Of a stretch of DNA of 64,000 bases, positions 44,366 to 57,954 are shown piece after piece. Both the position numbers and the translations under genes were made by a program. This stretch comes from Bifidobacterium adolescentis ATCC 15703 (GTDB lineage Bacteria; Actinomycetota; Actinomycetes; Actinomycetales; Bifidobacteriaceae). How positions within the stretch are numbered: the first letter of the stretch is position 1; each line of letters starts with the position of its first letter. The notes under the pieces were generated by a model that did no database searches, was not told the origin of the DNA, and saw only the letters and a program-made list of their open reading frames with translations. The DNA lies in NCBI RefSeq assembly GCF_000010425.1, contig NC_008618.1:1853946-1917945 (forward strand), written 5' to 3'.

Positions 44366-46057
44366 CTACACTCCAAATGCATACGTTCGTGTCTCAGTCA
44401 AGAGACCATTGGAGGTATACAATTCAAAATGCGTCCAATATATCCCTTTTTTTGGATACCAACGAGCCCATTGTCCTTTCCAGCCCGCAACCCACGTCTT
44501 CTTTTGTGTATCATATATTTTAATTTGATAATTTCCCCTTGGATTATCTGAGTTGACACCAAGCAAAATGCCATTCTTTTCGTATCCCGCATATGTGCCG
44601 TTAATTCTGCCGGATCCTGGAGCATACGCAAAAGCAATCGTTTGTTCATCAATCTTCTGCTTTGAATTAGCGTCTCTTACTTCACAATGAAGCCAATAAG
44701 TACCCTCATTATCTGCCCATCCAGCCCAATTCGAAGATGACCAATCCGCAATTGTTTTCCACACACCCGCATTTACATCGTAGGACATCCACTTGTATTC
44801 CAAAGCCTGAGTATTCGCTTCCACTGCAGCGCCAACCGCTATATCTTCAGCTCGAATTACCCAAGTCAAATCAACGCTGGATTTAAATTCTTTATTACCG
44901 AAAGCATTCATATCCACGGAACCGCTGATGCCATTGATCTGACCGGAGCTGGTGTACTGCCAACCACGATCGTTGGTACTGAATGCGGTAAATCCCATTT
45001 GAGCACCATATTGCGCCACCCAACGGGTCTTCGCATGGATGCTTGCGCTATTCAACGGACCATTCAGATAATTGGTGTACGAATACACGCCGAGATTTTG
45101 ATATCCACCCGACTGCAATGCGTTGTACCATGCATCGGCAATGCCGTTATACACATTCGGATCAGTCGGCGGAGTGTGCCCTGCCCAAGACCATTGTTCA
45201 AGATCGTAAAACACTGGGTATCTCAGATCGTTTGGATCCACTCCCATCTGACGGAGCTTGGCAACCACATCATTGCCTTCCGCACGAGCGCAATTCGCAT
45301 CATATGCATACGAATACCAGTAGATACCGAATGGAATGCCTAAACGTTTGCATTCATTAATATTGCGCTGTGCTTTCTTATCAGCACTATTACCCCAGCC
45401 ATAACCCAAACGGATAATCGCGCCTTCCGCACCATCAGCTTTCGCTTTGGCCCAATCAATGTCGTTCTGCCATGAAGAAACGTCGACTACGCCCTTGGCC
45501 TGCTGAACGAACAAATTGTTTTTGTAATCAAAGAATGCTTTCGTATTGTTATAAGTTCCCCAATGCGCGCCATACTGGTTGCCGTCGAACCTGGCAAGCT
45601 GTACCGTCGACTTCACCTTCGAAGAGGACTGTTTCACAGGCTGTTTCACGGCGTCTTTCACATCCGAAACACTTACTGGAATGAATGACTTTCCATCCGT
45701 CTTAGCCAATGGGTCAGGCTGCTGATCTTGAGTGCCAATCAACTGCGGATCAGTTACCACTTCGCCGGTTTCAATATCTTGCACGTCACCTTCAGGAGTG
45801 ACGGCAAGATTCTGTGAAACCATAGTGGAATCGTCCGAAATGTTTTCGCTTACCGTTTCCGGCAGCGTCGCGTTCGGATTGTCCGGCATGCTGTTTGACG
45901 AATTCTGCGCATCATCCACAGTTGCGGCAAAAGAACTTGGCGTATCCTCAATCGCAATATCCTGCATGGCGTAAGCCGGCACCACGGCAACGGAAACCGT
46001 CATTGCAACCACGGAAGCGGTGGTCGCAATCTTCATCAAGCTTTTCGGCGATATCAT
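44366..46057 (-). CDS. Secreted GH25 muramidase (lysozyme-like)
   Basis: Exported peptidoglycan hydrolase of the GH25 family. The 563 residues show a signal peptide (IATTASVVAMTVSVAVVPAYA, cut near residue 30), an Asp/Glu/Ser-rich linker (about 30-160), then GH25: KGVVDVSSWQNDIDWAKAKA, GAIIRLGYGW, IPFGIYWYSYA, and PVFYDLEQW with the catalytic Asp/Glu pair. The C-terminal 170 residues hold repeated Trp/Gly-rich modules (WKTIADWSSSNWAGWADNEG, WVAGWKGQWARWYPKKGIYW), probably glycan binding. ATG at 46057 has a GAGAGAGG site. It lies divergent to the membrane protein/esterase pair. Wall remodelling is the likely role. Confidence 0.92.
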   Translation of the reverse strand: MISPKSLMKIATTASVVAMTVSVAVVPAYAMQDIAIEDTPSSFAATVDDAQNSSNSMPDNPNATLPETVSENISDDSTMVSQNLAVTPEGDVQDIETGEVVTDPQLIGTQDQQPDPLAKTDGKSFIPVSVSDVKDAVKQPVKQSSSKVKSTVQLARFDGNQYGAHWGTYNNTKAFFDYKNNLFVQQAKGVVDVSSWQNDIDWAKAKADGAEGAIIRLGYGWGNSADKKAQRNINECKRLGIPFGIYWYSYAYDANCARAEGNDVVAKLRQMGVDPNDLRYPVFYDLEQWSWAGHTPPTDPNVYNGIADAWYNALQSGGYQNLGVYSYTNYLNGPLNSASIHAKTRWVAQYGAQMGFTAFSTNDRGWQYTSSGQINGISGSVDMNAFGNKEFKSSVDLTWVIRAEDIAVGAAVEANTQALEYKWMSYDVNAGVWKTIADWSSSNWAGWADNEGTYWLHCEVRDANSKQKIDEQTIAFAYAPGSGRINGTYAGYEKNGILLGVNSDNPRGNYQIKIYDTQKKTWVAGWKGQWARWYPKKGIYWTHFELYTSNGLLTETRTYAFGV

Positions 46058-46329
46058 CGTCAGCCTCTCTCACAAAACGCATTTTCACTCGTTGACGCAA
46101 TTGCACACGCAAAACTTAAGTGTATTCTGAGATGTCCCCACTCAAAATAAAGCAGATGGATTCCAAACCAAACTTCACATTTACCGAATATGCCACAACA
46201 TGAAGTGCTGGCATTCGGAAGTGGAACGGGTAACATACCTTATGTATTGTCATTTGGGAACAGAGGACCTTGTCGGACCACCTCCAATAGACAACATCAA
46301 AACGGTATCACGGACTCCTGGAGGAAAGC
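46058..46329. promoter_or_regulatory. Divergent promoter region GH25 / membrane protein
   Basis: A 272-nt spacer between divergent genes. No ORF is supported. GGAGGAAAGC is the ribosome site of the plus-strand gene at 46330. No operator symmetry is evident. Confidence 0.45.
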
Positions 46330-46980
46330 ATGGCACGGCACGAAAAGCAGCCGGACAAAGCTGACGGTCAAACAAATAGCGTCCGTAAGCCCCGAACGTT
46401 CAGCAGTACCGCGACCGTCGAAACCAGCAAACCCGACAATTCCGTTAACATCACCAATCGTAACGGAAAGCCTGAAACAGACGCATCAGGGGTTTCCTAT
46501 CAAACAAACACCAAAGATTCATTCCAAATCGCCATATCGCAAGGCGTGCAAGATGGCGACACTTGGGTACATAACCATGTCAAGAACTTGATTCGCCGTT
46601 CCATCATCGTAGCCGTTATCGTCGTTGCGGTATGCATTGTGGTCTTCGGCGTCATGGGCGTGAGAACATCGCAGAAAATGCGCGAACTGAATGCCATTAA
46701 CGACTGCAGAGACGCGGTTGCCACCATGAACGCTTCATATTCCAAGGATTTCCAGCTCAAGGGAAAGATTGTCGACGCATTTTCCAGCATGGATTCCTCA
46801 TATGATCTGGAAAAGCTCAGCACCTTGTATCAGGAAGAAGTCAAATCGCCGAAGGCGCTTGACTGCAAAGCCGACCCGTCCGGGACCACCAGCAAAGCCA
46901 ACACCGAACGAGCCGCATATGACAAACAGGCCAGAACCTTCGAGCGGGCGTTGACAAAGAACGAGGCAAATCAGAATTGA
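46330..46980 (+). CDS. Single-pass membrane protein, unknown function
   Basis: A 216-residue protein with no recognised family. The N-terminal about 85 residues are hydrophilic, Ser/Thr/Asn-rich; one transmembrane helix (IIVAVIVVAVCIVVFGVMGV) lies near 90-112. The C-terminal about 100 residues are helical and charged, with two Cys (INDCRD and LDCKADP) that could form a disulfide outside. GGAGGAAAGC precedes the ATG. Its stop overlaps the start of the esterase as TTGA, so the two products are made together, and this protein may be its membrane partner. This pairing is the only functional hint. Confidence 0.8.
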   Translation: MARHEKQPDKADGQTNSVRKPRTFSSTATVETSKPDNSVNITNRNGKPETDASGVSYQTNTKDSFQIAISQGVQDGDTWVHNHVKNLIRRSIIVAVIVVAVCIVVFGVMGVRTSQKMRELNAINDCRDAVATMNASYSKDFQLKGKIVDAFSSMDSSYDLEKLSTLYQEEVKSPKALDCKADPSGTTSKANTERAAYDKQARTFERALTKNEANQN

Positions 46981-48632
46981 ATACGAAACGATTGGCAAGA
47001 ACGGCACTTGCCGTTATCGTAACCGTAGGAATAGTCGTTGCCATCATCGTCGGGTGCGGCCCCAAATGGGGCAACGGTTCAGCATTGCACCAAAACGAAG
47101 AAACCGCACAGTCCTCAAATTCGCAGGTTTCCGTGACTTTGCCTTCCTACTACATGGAAAATATGGTCTTCCAGCGCAATCAGCCGTTAGTGGTCAAAGG
47201 AACCGTCAAATTCGCGCATGCCAGCAAACAGATTGACGCATCGAAACTATCCGCAACACTTGCCCAAGGCAAGATGACTGCGAGCGCCACTGCGAAAATC
47301 GCAAAAAATGGTTCGTTTACTTGCACGCTGAACGCACAGAAAGCAAGCCTCGAGTCGTATTCGTTACAGGTGAAGTACGACGGCAAAGTCGTAACGGAAC
47401 TGGCGAAAGTGTATGTGGGCGACGTGTTCGTGGCGGCCGGCCAATCGAACATGGAACTCAACTATACGCAGTATTACCCGGAGAACAGCGCCAATTTTGG
47501 CAACGGAATCATCAAAGAGACCGATCTTCCAAAACCACTCGTCGACAAGAACGTGAAATTCGTTATCGCAGATCATGATGTGAAGAACACGGATTTTCCG
47601 CTGGCCAACGTCAACCTGAACGCTGGCGCGTGGCTGAATGCGGATTCCACGAACTCACTGCATTTGAGCTACTTGACACAGCAGTTCGCACTTCAGCTGC
47701 GCGCGAAGCATCCTAACGTGCCGGTCGGCATCATCCAGACCGCGTGGGGCGGCACGCCTATACGCAGACATGTGCGCGGCGGAGATATCTACGCGAACCA
47801 TATTGCACCGTTGAAAGATTTTCATGTGGCAGGTGTGCTCTGGTACCAAGGATGCGACGATGCGATGAATTTTGCGACCGCCACGGAGTATGAGTCGCAG
47901 ATGACCGCGCTGATCAACCAGTACCGTACCGTATTCGGACGCAAGAATCTGCCGTTCCTATACGTGCAACTCGCGCGATGGACGAACTATCAGTACACAC
48001 AGAACGTACGTGAAGCGCAGCGGACCACGCTTGACAACGCGAATCTGCAAGACCGTTCCAATGTGGCGATGACGGTTTCCCTTGACACCGATAAAGGCAC
48101 ATCCGCGCTGATTCATCCACTCGGCAAGGATATTCTGGGCGCGCGTATGGCCGCGCAGTACCTCGCCATGGAAAACGGTACGAAAAACGCTGTCAGCGTA
48201 CCTAACGGACCGCTTATTGAACGTGCACGGCATACTGTGGACGGCAAAATCGCCCTGTCTTTCCAAATCGGCACCGCAAGCGGACTGAAAGCGATGCAGC
48301 CGAACTATACGAAGAGCGCAAGCGCGAGCGCACCCGATTATACGAAAAATTCGAAAGCGACCCCTCTTGACGGTATCAGCAATATCGTAATCCCAACGAC
48401 TGCGGCATTGCAGGGATTCGAGGTTGCCAACTCTTCCGGGCAATGGGTACCGGCCAACGCCATCATCAGAGGCAACCAGGTGGTGCTCAGCGCGGCCAAT
48501 GGAACGCCACTTGACAATCTCAGCGGTATAACCCAGGTGCGTTACCTGTTCAGCGGCAATCCGAAGTGCGCGAGCATCCTGTACAACGACTTTAATCTGC
48601 CGGCTAGCCCATTCATCACTATTGTTGAGTGA
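46977..48632 (+). CDS. Sialate O-acetylesterase-like lipoprotein (SGNH hydrolase)
   Basis: Extracytoplasmic carbohydrate esterase. The N terminus has a signal peptide ending IIVGCG, a likely lipobox with the Cys near residue 23. The body shows a beta domain, then VFVAAGQSNMELNYTQYYP with the catalytic Ser, VGIIQTAWGGTPIRR, VLWYQGCDDAMNF, and SALIHPLGKDILGARMAAQY with the catalytic His, as in the SASA family. About 551 residues. The start is TTG at 46977 overlapping the upstream stop (TTGA), so translation is coupled. Substrates may be O-acetylated host glycans or the cell's own acylated polysaccharide encoded next door. Confidence 0.88.
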   Translation: MNTKRLARTALAVIVTVGIVVAIIVGCGPKWGNGSALHQNEETAQSSNSQVSVTLPSYYMENMVFQRNQPLVVKGTVKFAHASKQIDASKLSATLAQGKMTASATAKIAKNGSFTCTLNAQKASLESYSLQVKYDGKVVTELAKVYVGDVFVAAGQSNMELNYTQYYPENSANFGNGIIKETDLPKPLVDKNVKFVIADHDVKNTDFPLANVNLNAGAWLNADSTNSLHLSYLTQQFALQLRAKHPNVPVGIIQTAWGGTPIRRHVRGGDIYANHIAPLKDFHVAGVLWYQGCDDAMNFATATEYESQMTALINQYRTVFGRKNLPFLYVQLARWTNYQYTQNVREAQRTTLDNANLQDRSNVAMTVSLDTDKGTSALIHPLGKDILGARMAAQYLAMENGTKNAVSVPNGPLIERARHTVDGKIALSFQIGTASGLKAMQPNYTKSASASAPDYTKNSKATPLDGISNIVIPTTAALQGFEVANSSGQWVPANAIIRGNQVVLSAANGTPLDNLSGITQVRYLFSGNPKCASILYNDFNLPASPFITIVE

Positions 48633-48704
48633 TCTTTGTTGGGGGCCGCCGCTAGATAAACCAATACGGGCGGGATAAGTACGGGCGGTCTGAGCCGTTG
48701 CTGG

Positions 48705-48731
48705 GCCTGCTTGGTCATGTTTTGAGCAGGC
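48705..48731 (+). terminator. Weak hairpin after esterase gene
   Basis: GCCTGCT (48705-48711) and AGCAGGC (48725-48731) form a 7-bp stem about 75 nt after the stop. The T-run is poor. Confidence 0.4.
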
Positions 48732-48923
48732 TGTTCCGGCTTCTGGTTTGGATTCTGGTTTCCCGCTTAAACTATGAAGACTGCTGCAGCATCACAGAAA
48801 CTAGACAAATGTCATTTTCCCACCGGTTTATTTAGGCACATTCCCCTCCTACTATGGCATACGGAACGAACGCGAGCGCACAATCACAGATCGAATGCAA
48901 ACGTGCGCAGGAGAGGAATCACC

Positions 48924-49817
48924 ATGAGGAATCGTATTGCAGCAGCTGCAGCGGCGGGAATATTAACCATCGGCATGGCCGTCCTGCCTTCCGCGGCTTC
49001 GGCCAGTGAAGTCGCACCGTCTACGGACGGATTGGCCGGCAGCACCGCCATCAGCGGGCAGATCGACCAGGATATGGCCGTGTGCACCGATCAGGCGTGC
49101 GAGGCCGTGCAGCACTTGAACAAGACGAATCAGCAGATCAAGTCGGATATGGAAACCGCCAAGCAGCACGCCGAGCAGCTGCATCAGAACGCGCACGAGG
49201 ACGCCGACGCGCTTCGCCAGTACGGCGAGCAGGCCTGGAAGAACTACCAGGAGGACCGCGAGGATATAAAGAATGCGATTGACGGCGCGGTCAAGCGCGG
49301 TCAGGAGCGTCACGACGCTCTGCATCAGGATATGCAGGACACGCAGGCCCACCTCAACCAGATGCATGCCGATATGAAGGAGACCCACGACGAACTCAAG
49401 ACGAGGCATGACGCGTTTGCGGCGAGCAGCCACCAGTGGCATCAGTCGTTCATCGCGGCGCTGAAGGACGCGAACTCCAAGACGGGTCAGCAGGGCGGCT
49501 CATCCGTTGCTACCGGCACGCATGGCATCACGGCTGGAACGAATGCCGGTACGACCGTTACTGGAGTCAACGGCACCACTGGCACTGTGCGCACGGCTGC
49601 CGACACTGGCGCGAATGGTGCTGCAACTGGATCCGTCACAGCTTCCGGCGATCAAACCGCCGCGTCCACCGGCGCGCTGACCAAGTCGGAATATGGACAG
49701 CTTGCACAAACCGGCATCGGCATTTCCCTTGCCTGCGCAGCCATTCTGCTGCTTGCCGGCCTTGCCTACGCCATGAAGACGTTCGTGCAGTATAAGCGCG
49801 AAACCAGCGAAGACTGA
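48924..49817 (+). CDS. Coiled-coil surface protein with LAQTG sortase signal
   Basis: A 297-residue secreted protein. Residues 1-35 form a signal peptide (RNRIAAAAAAGILTIGMAV, cut near SASA). Residues about 60-190 are a long charged helix with repeated KxxxExxH patterns (KSDMETAKQHAEQLHQNAHE, QDMQDTQAHLNQMHADM), probably a coiled coil. A Gly/Thr/Ala-rich linker follows to about 260. The end is LAQTG, a hydrophobic helix (IGISLACAAILLLAGLAYAM), and a basic tail. LAxTG is the motif used by class E housekeeping sortases in high-GC Gram-positives. ATG at 48924 is chosen for its GGAGAGG site and signal peptide; the frame is open to 48774. Confidence 0.87.
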   Translation: MRNRIAAAAAAGILTIGMAVLPSAASASEVAPSTDGLAGSTAISGQIDQDMAVCTDQACEAVQHLNKTNQQIKSDMETAKQHAEQLHQNAHEDADALRQYGEQAWKNYQEDREDIKNAIDGAVKRGQERHDALHQDMQDTQAHLNQMHADMKETHDELKTRHDAFAASSHQWHQSFIAALKDANSKTGQQGGSSVATGTHGITAGTNAGTTVTGVNGTTGTVRTAADTGANGAATGSVTASGDQTAASTGALTKSEYGQLAQTGIGISLACAAILLLAGLAYAMKTFVQYKRETSED

Positions 49818-49854
49818 GCCGGCTCGCTGCCGGACAGCGTTTGCTTCATCGACT

Positions 49855-49897
49855 CATGAAAAAACGGTCTCGAATATATCGGGACCGTTTTTTCATG
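49855..49897 (+). terminator. Terminator after LAQTG protein gene
   Basis: CATGAAAAAACGGTC (49855-49869) and its near complement GACCGTTTTTTCATG (49883-49897) form a long stem with a TTTTTT side arm. Could work on both strands. Confidence 0.9.
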
Positions 49898-50070
49898 CGC
49901 GTTTTTCGTATGTGCTTTTCATCTGCTATACGCATTGTTGCGATTCAATTGGAATGACGTAGTACAGCGACGTACAATGCAGCGCGGAGCGCGCGTACCA
50001 TGCGTGAACCGCGTGTATGTCCAGTATTCCCACTGATTTGTTACGTTGGCCGTTCTGATCAGTCCACTGG

Positions 50071-50667
50071 TCAATTCGCATAATGGGGAGCGCTGCTGGC
50101 GATTCGCGGCGACGGCGTATCGTCATTCCCCGCCGTCCGTCCGGTACTACCCGCGCTCCCCACATCGCCGGCCTTTTCAGCATTGCCGATGTTGGTTCTA
50201 CGCAACGACCCCGCGGCCAACGAGCGGATAGATCGCCTGCGCTGCGCCTGTTCCGTCTGCGAAGCGGACTGAATTGCGGGAAAAGCGCCCGTTACGGGAC
50301 GAATACGACCGGTTGCGGTCGGAATAAAGCTTGGTGGCAAAACCTGCGTTGTGATGGCGCTTATGGATGCCATTTGCGGCTGCTGCGTATTATCAGGACC
50401 ATCCGCAGCGTCTTTTTCTTTCACGGTTTGCGATTCTTCCGCACGATTCGCGTCATCATTCGCATCCTCGCCCGTTTGCAAGGCAGACCCAGCTTCGCTC
50501 TGCTTTTCTTGTTTTTCCTGCTTTTCCTGCGGAGCGGCCTGCACATCACTCTGCAATACGATTGGCGATGAATTCGAACGGCGTCGGGCAAGCGCCGCCA
50601 GAGAGTCACGAGTATCAGCATCGCGTTGGTCAGTCTGCTGGCTGCCGGCAGCCGTCTTGTCAACCAT
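50071..50667 (-). CDS. Predicted disordered cytosolic protein, unknown function
   Basis: About 198 residues, no family recognised, no signal peptide or membrane segment. Composition is Gln/Ala/Ser/Thr/Glu-rich with a Lys/Gln/Glu run (PQEKQEKQEKQSEAG), so mostly disordered. Two short similar Arg clusters occur, LAALARRRSNSS near residue 25 and RRRSIRSLAAGSLRR near 145, which might bind nucleic acid or membrane. ATG at 50667 is selected for an AGAGAAAGAAG site; the open frame extends upstream to 50880 with non-protein-like sequence. It lies alone. Coding is supported by length and codon pattern only. Confidence 0.55.
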   Translation of the reverse strand: MVDKTAAGSQQTDQRDADTRDSLAALARRRSNSSPIVLQSDVQAAPQEKQEKQEKQSEAGSALQTGEDANDDANRAEESQTVKEKDAADGPDNTQQPQMASISAITTQVLPPSFIPTATGRIRPVTGAFPAIQSASQTEQAQRRRSIRSLAAGSLRRTNIGNAEKAGDVGSAGSTGRTAGNDDTPSPRIASSAPHYAN

Positions 50668-51029
50668 CGTCGTGCTTCTTTCTCTCAACGTCACGATTTC
50701 GAGCGTAACGTAGCGCAGCGCAAAAGTGCGCGTAAAACGACGATGTACGCAACTCCCCCACCGAATCGCAATCAAATATCGACATATGAGGGCAAACAAT
50801 CCCATTATTGAGACCACAGACTGGCACCAATAAGCCGCAGCATGGCAATCAGAGACTTTCCTGGATGCCGGCCCGTACACGCGAGACTTGCGATACGGGA
50901 CGATTCAAAAAACCGAGGCCAACGAAAGAAGCATTCGGAGGGAATCTGGAAGGAACCGGAAAACGGAGTGGAAAAGAAGGAACCCCAGAAACCGAATGAT
51001 TCCAACGGTTTTCGGGGTTCCAATCCGGG
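50668..51029. other. Intergenic region with tRNA-Ser terminator
   Basis: No gene supported. The right part carries the terminator of tRNA-Ser at 50979-51021. The promoter of the disordered-protein gene must lie near 50700-50760. Confidence 0.5.
50979..51021 (-). terminator. Terminator of tRNA-Ser
   Basis: GGAACCCC (50979-50986) pairs with GGGGTTCC (51014-51021), and inner AAACCG with CGGTTT. On the minus strand it is followed by TTCTTTTCC, 9 nt after the tRNA 3' end. Confidence 0.9.
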
Positions 51030-51114
51030 CGGAGAATACGAGATTCGAACTCGTGAGGCTGTTACACCAACACGCTTTCCAAGCGTGCGCCATAGACCAC
51101 TAGGCGAATTCTCC
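51030..51114 (-). tRNA. tRNA-Ser (GGA)
   Basis: An 85-nt type II tRNA on the minus strand. The acceptor GGAGAAT pairs with ATTCTCC, discriminator G. The anticodon arm ACGCT-TGGAAAG-like loop holds GGA. A long variable arm (GTTGGTGTAACAGC) and T arm with TTCGAAT follow. CCA is not encoded. Confidence 0.96.
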
Positions 51115-51387
51115 AATTATGCAACGCTTTCCGGTGTCTATCCGTTAAGCGCAACTTGACTAGAATACAACAGGACTGGCAGAAGACCAAATCGGCGTGT
51201 CGCTCTACCAAATCTGCAAAAGATATAGAGCTCCAATATCGGTTCAAGGTTAGTGACGTTTTGCAAGACTCTCCAATAATCCGGCCCAACATGTACATCT
51301 CGTATTCACGCAACATAGAATGACGGATAACCACGGATGGCGTTTAATGACCGACTGTCGTCCACGTAAGCGTAAAAGGAGCGGATG

Positions 51388-51996
51388 ATGATCAGCCGAG
51401 AGAACTACGACATACTGAAGGAAAAATACGGAGATGCGTCCAGCTGGGCCGTCTGGAACACGGATTACGCGGATTCCAAGCCCAGCCGCAATATAAACGA
51501 TCTGAGCGTATTCGACTCCCCGAATCTGTCCGAATTGAACACTGGCTTCGTGTTCGTGGGGCTGAACCGCTCCGGTAAACCCAAGGACGGCAACGCGGAG
51601 AAAAAGCCGGACAAGCCGAAGGATCCGTGGTTCAATTTCCATGCGGGAAGGAACGATTTCAAACTGCGATATGCGCTGCAGGGCACACGGTATTGGGGAA
51701 GCTACATAACCGACGCAATCAAGGATTACCAAGAAACCGATTCCGGTGAAGTGGAAAAGACACTCAAAAGTAACCCGGAACGCGTTGATGAGAACCTCAA
51801 GGGATTGAGGGAGGAGCTCGAGCTACTCGGTGGCAAGCCTGTATTGGTGGCTCTCGGATACGCCGCCGAGAAAAATCTGAAATGCATGAAGTCGGAAGGG
51901 TATGAAGTGGTCAGAATATTGCACCCCGCAGCCTTCATCGGCAAAAAGAAGTATCGCGATAAAGTGCTGAAAGTCTTGGACAACATTCAAAAATAA
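51388..51996 (+). CDS. Uracil-DNA-glycosylase-like protein, uncharacterised
   Basis: About 202 residues, cytosolic. Key blocks are FVFVGLNRSGKP near residue 55, WFNFHAGRNDFKLRYALQ, YWGSYITDAI, KPVLVALGYAAEKNL and ILHPAAFIGKKKYRDKVL. The pattern of a GLN-type motif early and an HPA(A/S) motif late is shared with DUF1643 and other uracil-DNA-glycosylase-superfamily proteins, where they frame the active site. Activity is not proven. ATG at 51388 gives AAGGAG 7 nt spacing; ATG at 51385 is a close alternative. It lies alone between tRNA-Ser and the rRNA operon. Confidence 0.7.
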   Translation: MISRENYDILKEKYGDASSWAVWNTDYADSKPSRNINDLSVFDSPNLSELNTGFVFVGLNRSGKPKDGNAEKKPDKPKDPWFNFHAGRNDFKLRYALQGTRYWGSYITDAIKDYQETDSGEVEKTLKSNPERVDENLKGLREELELLGGKPVLVALGYAAEKNLKCMKSEGYEVVRILHPAAFIGKKKYRDKVLKVLDNIQK

Positions 51997-52100
51997 CGAG
52001 ACATTCAGCTCCGAACCACATCTAACCATCTAATCCGGATGGGCATGAGAGAAAAATGGGGGTTCCCGGAGCGCGAACCCGACGGGAACCCCGGAAACGA

Positions 52101-52142
52101 AAAAGGGGCCTCCCGGGAGCCAAAGGCTCGACCGGGAGGCCC
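52101..52142 (-). terminator. rRNA operon terminator
   Basis: GGGCCTCCCGG (52106-52116) pairs with CCGGGAGGCCC (52132-52142), with an inner GAGCC/GGCTC pair. On the minus strand it is followed by CCTTTTTCG. It lies just beyond the 5S rRNA. Confidence 0.95.
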
Positions 52143-52150
52143 AACATGTG

Positions 52151-52267
52151 AAGCGGCGGCGTGCTACTCTCCCACACCCTCTCGAGTGCAGTACCATCGC
52201 CGCGCCTGGCCTTAGCTACCGGGTTCGGAATGGGACCGGGCGTCTCACCAGGGCTATGACCACCGCA
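52151..52267 (-). rRNA. rrf: 5S ribosomal RNA
   Basis: The minus strand reads GCGGTGGTCATAGCCCTGGT, then CCCATTCCGAACCCGG, ending with a GCCGCCGC complement that closes the terminal stem. About 117 nt. Ends are estimated to within a few bases. It is the last gene of the operon. Confidence 0.95.
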
Positions 52268-52474
52268 AAACCGCGATCACGGAACGACAACCAAAACATG
52301 GCGGCCATTCCGGCCATTATGTTATGAACCGTGGCGGTCTGGGAACCGGCTAGCGGACGCGAGGCAAAGCCTACCGTTGTATCGTTCAGTGACCATCCCA
52401 ACGCATATTGCCGTCCAGGACGATCCAGCACAGGAAAGACGCGGAACCAATCCCGCAAAAGGATCGGAATGTTA

Positions 52475-57523
<5,049 letters not shown>

Positions 57524-57525
57524 AA

Positions 57526-57954
57526 ACCTTTTCATGAAGAGACATCGACACGATGACTCTCGAAATAAGAAAATTGACGATCGCCTTATAAGGAAAGGCG
57601 CATCGCACAAAAACCTCGCCGCCGTTTGACCGATCCCTCGGCACCACGCGTCAGCGTGGCCGGCAACGAACTGGCAATCATTGACTATAAAGAAGTAGTA
57701 CAAATACGCTCTTGAGTTCTCAAACCACCACCACTCACCCACCTCGCAATCCGGAGTGAACCGGACCACTCGCTGAGCGGCAGCAAGAGATAAACTTACA
57801 GCACGATCGCGATCCGCGCAACCCGGGCCGCATGAACAACGCGTGAACCGTTGGAAATCCAACGTTCCATCGGCGTGTCGAAACTTGACAAATCAGAGCC
57901 TCTTGTTCTCCCAATCGCCTATTTCGACGCCACGCAGCCACGCAACACACGTGA
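57526..57954 (-). promoter_or_regulatory. rRNA operon leader and promoter region
   Basis: A 430-nt region with no supported gene upstream of 16S. It contains the boxA-like element. On the minus strand TTGCGC followed 17 nt later by TAAGTT (near 57820-57790) is one candidate rRNA promoter, but this is weak. Confidence 0.5.
57713..57725 (-). promoter_or_regulatory. boxA-like antitermination element in the rRNA leader
   Basis: The minus strand reads GTTTGAGAACTCAAG, the same core as in the spacer. Position between promoter and 16S fits an antitermination signal. Confidence 0.75.
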
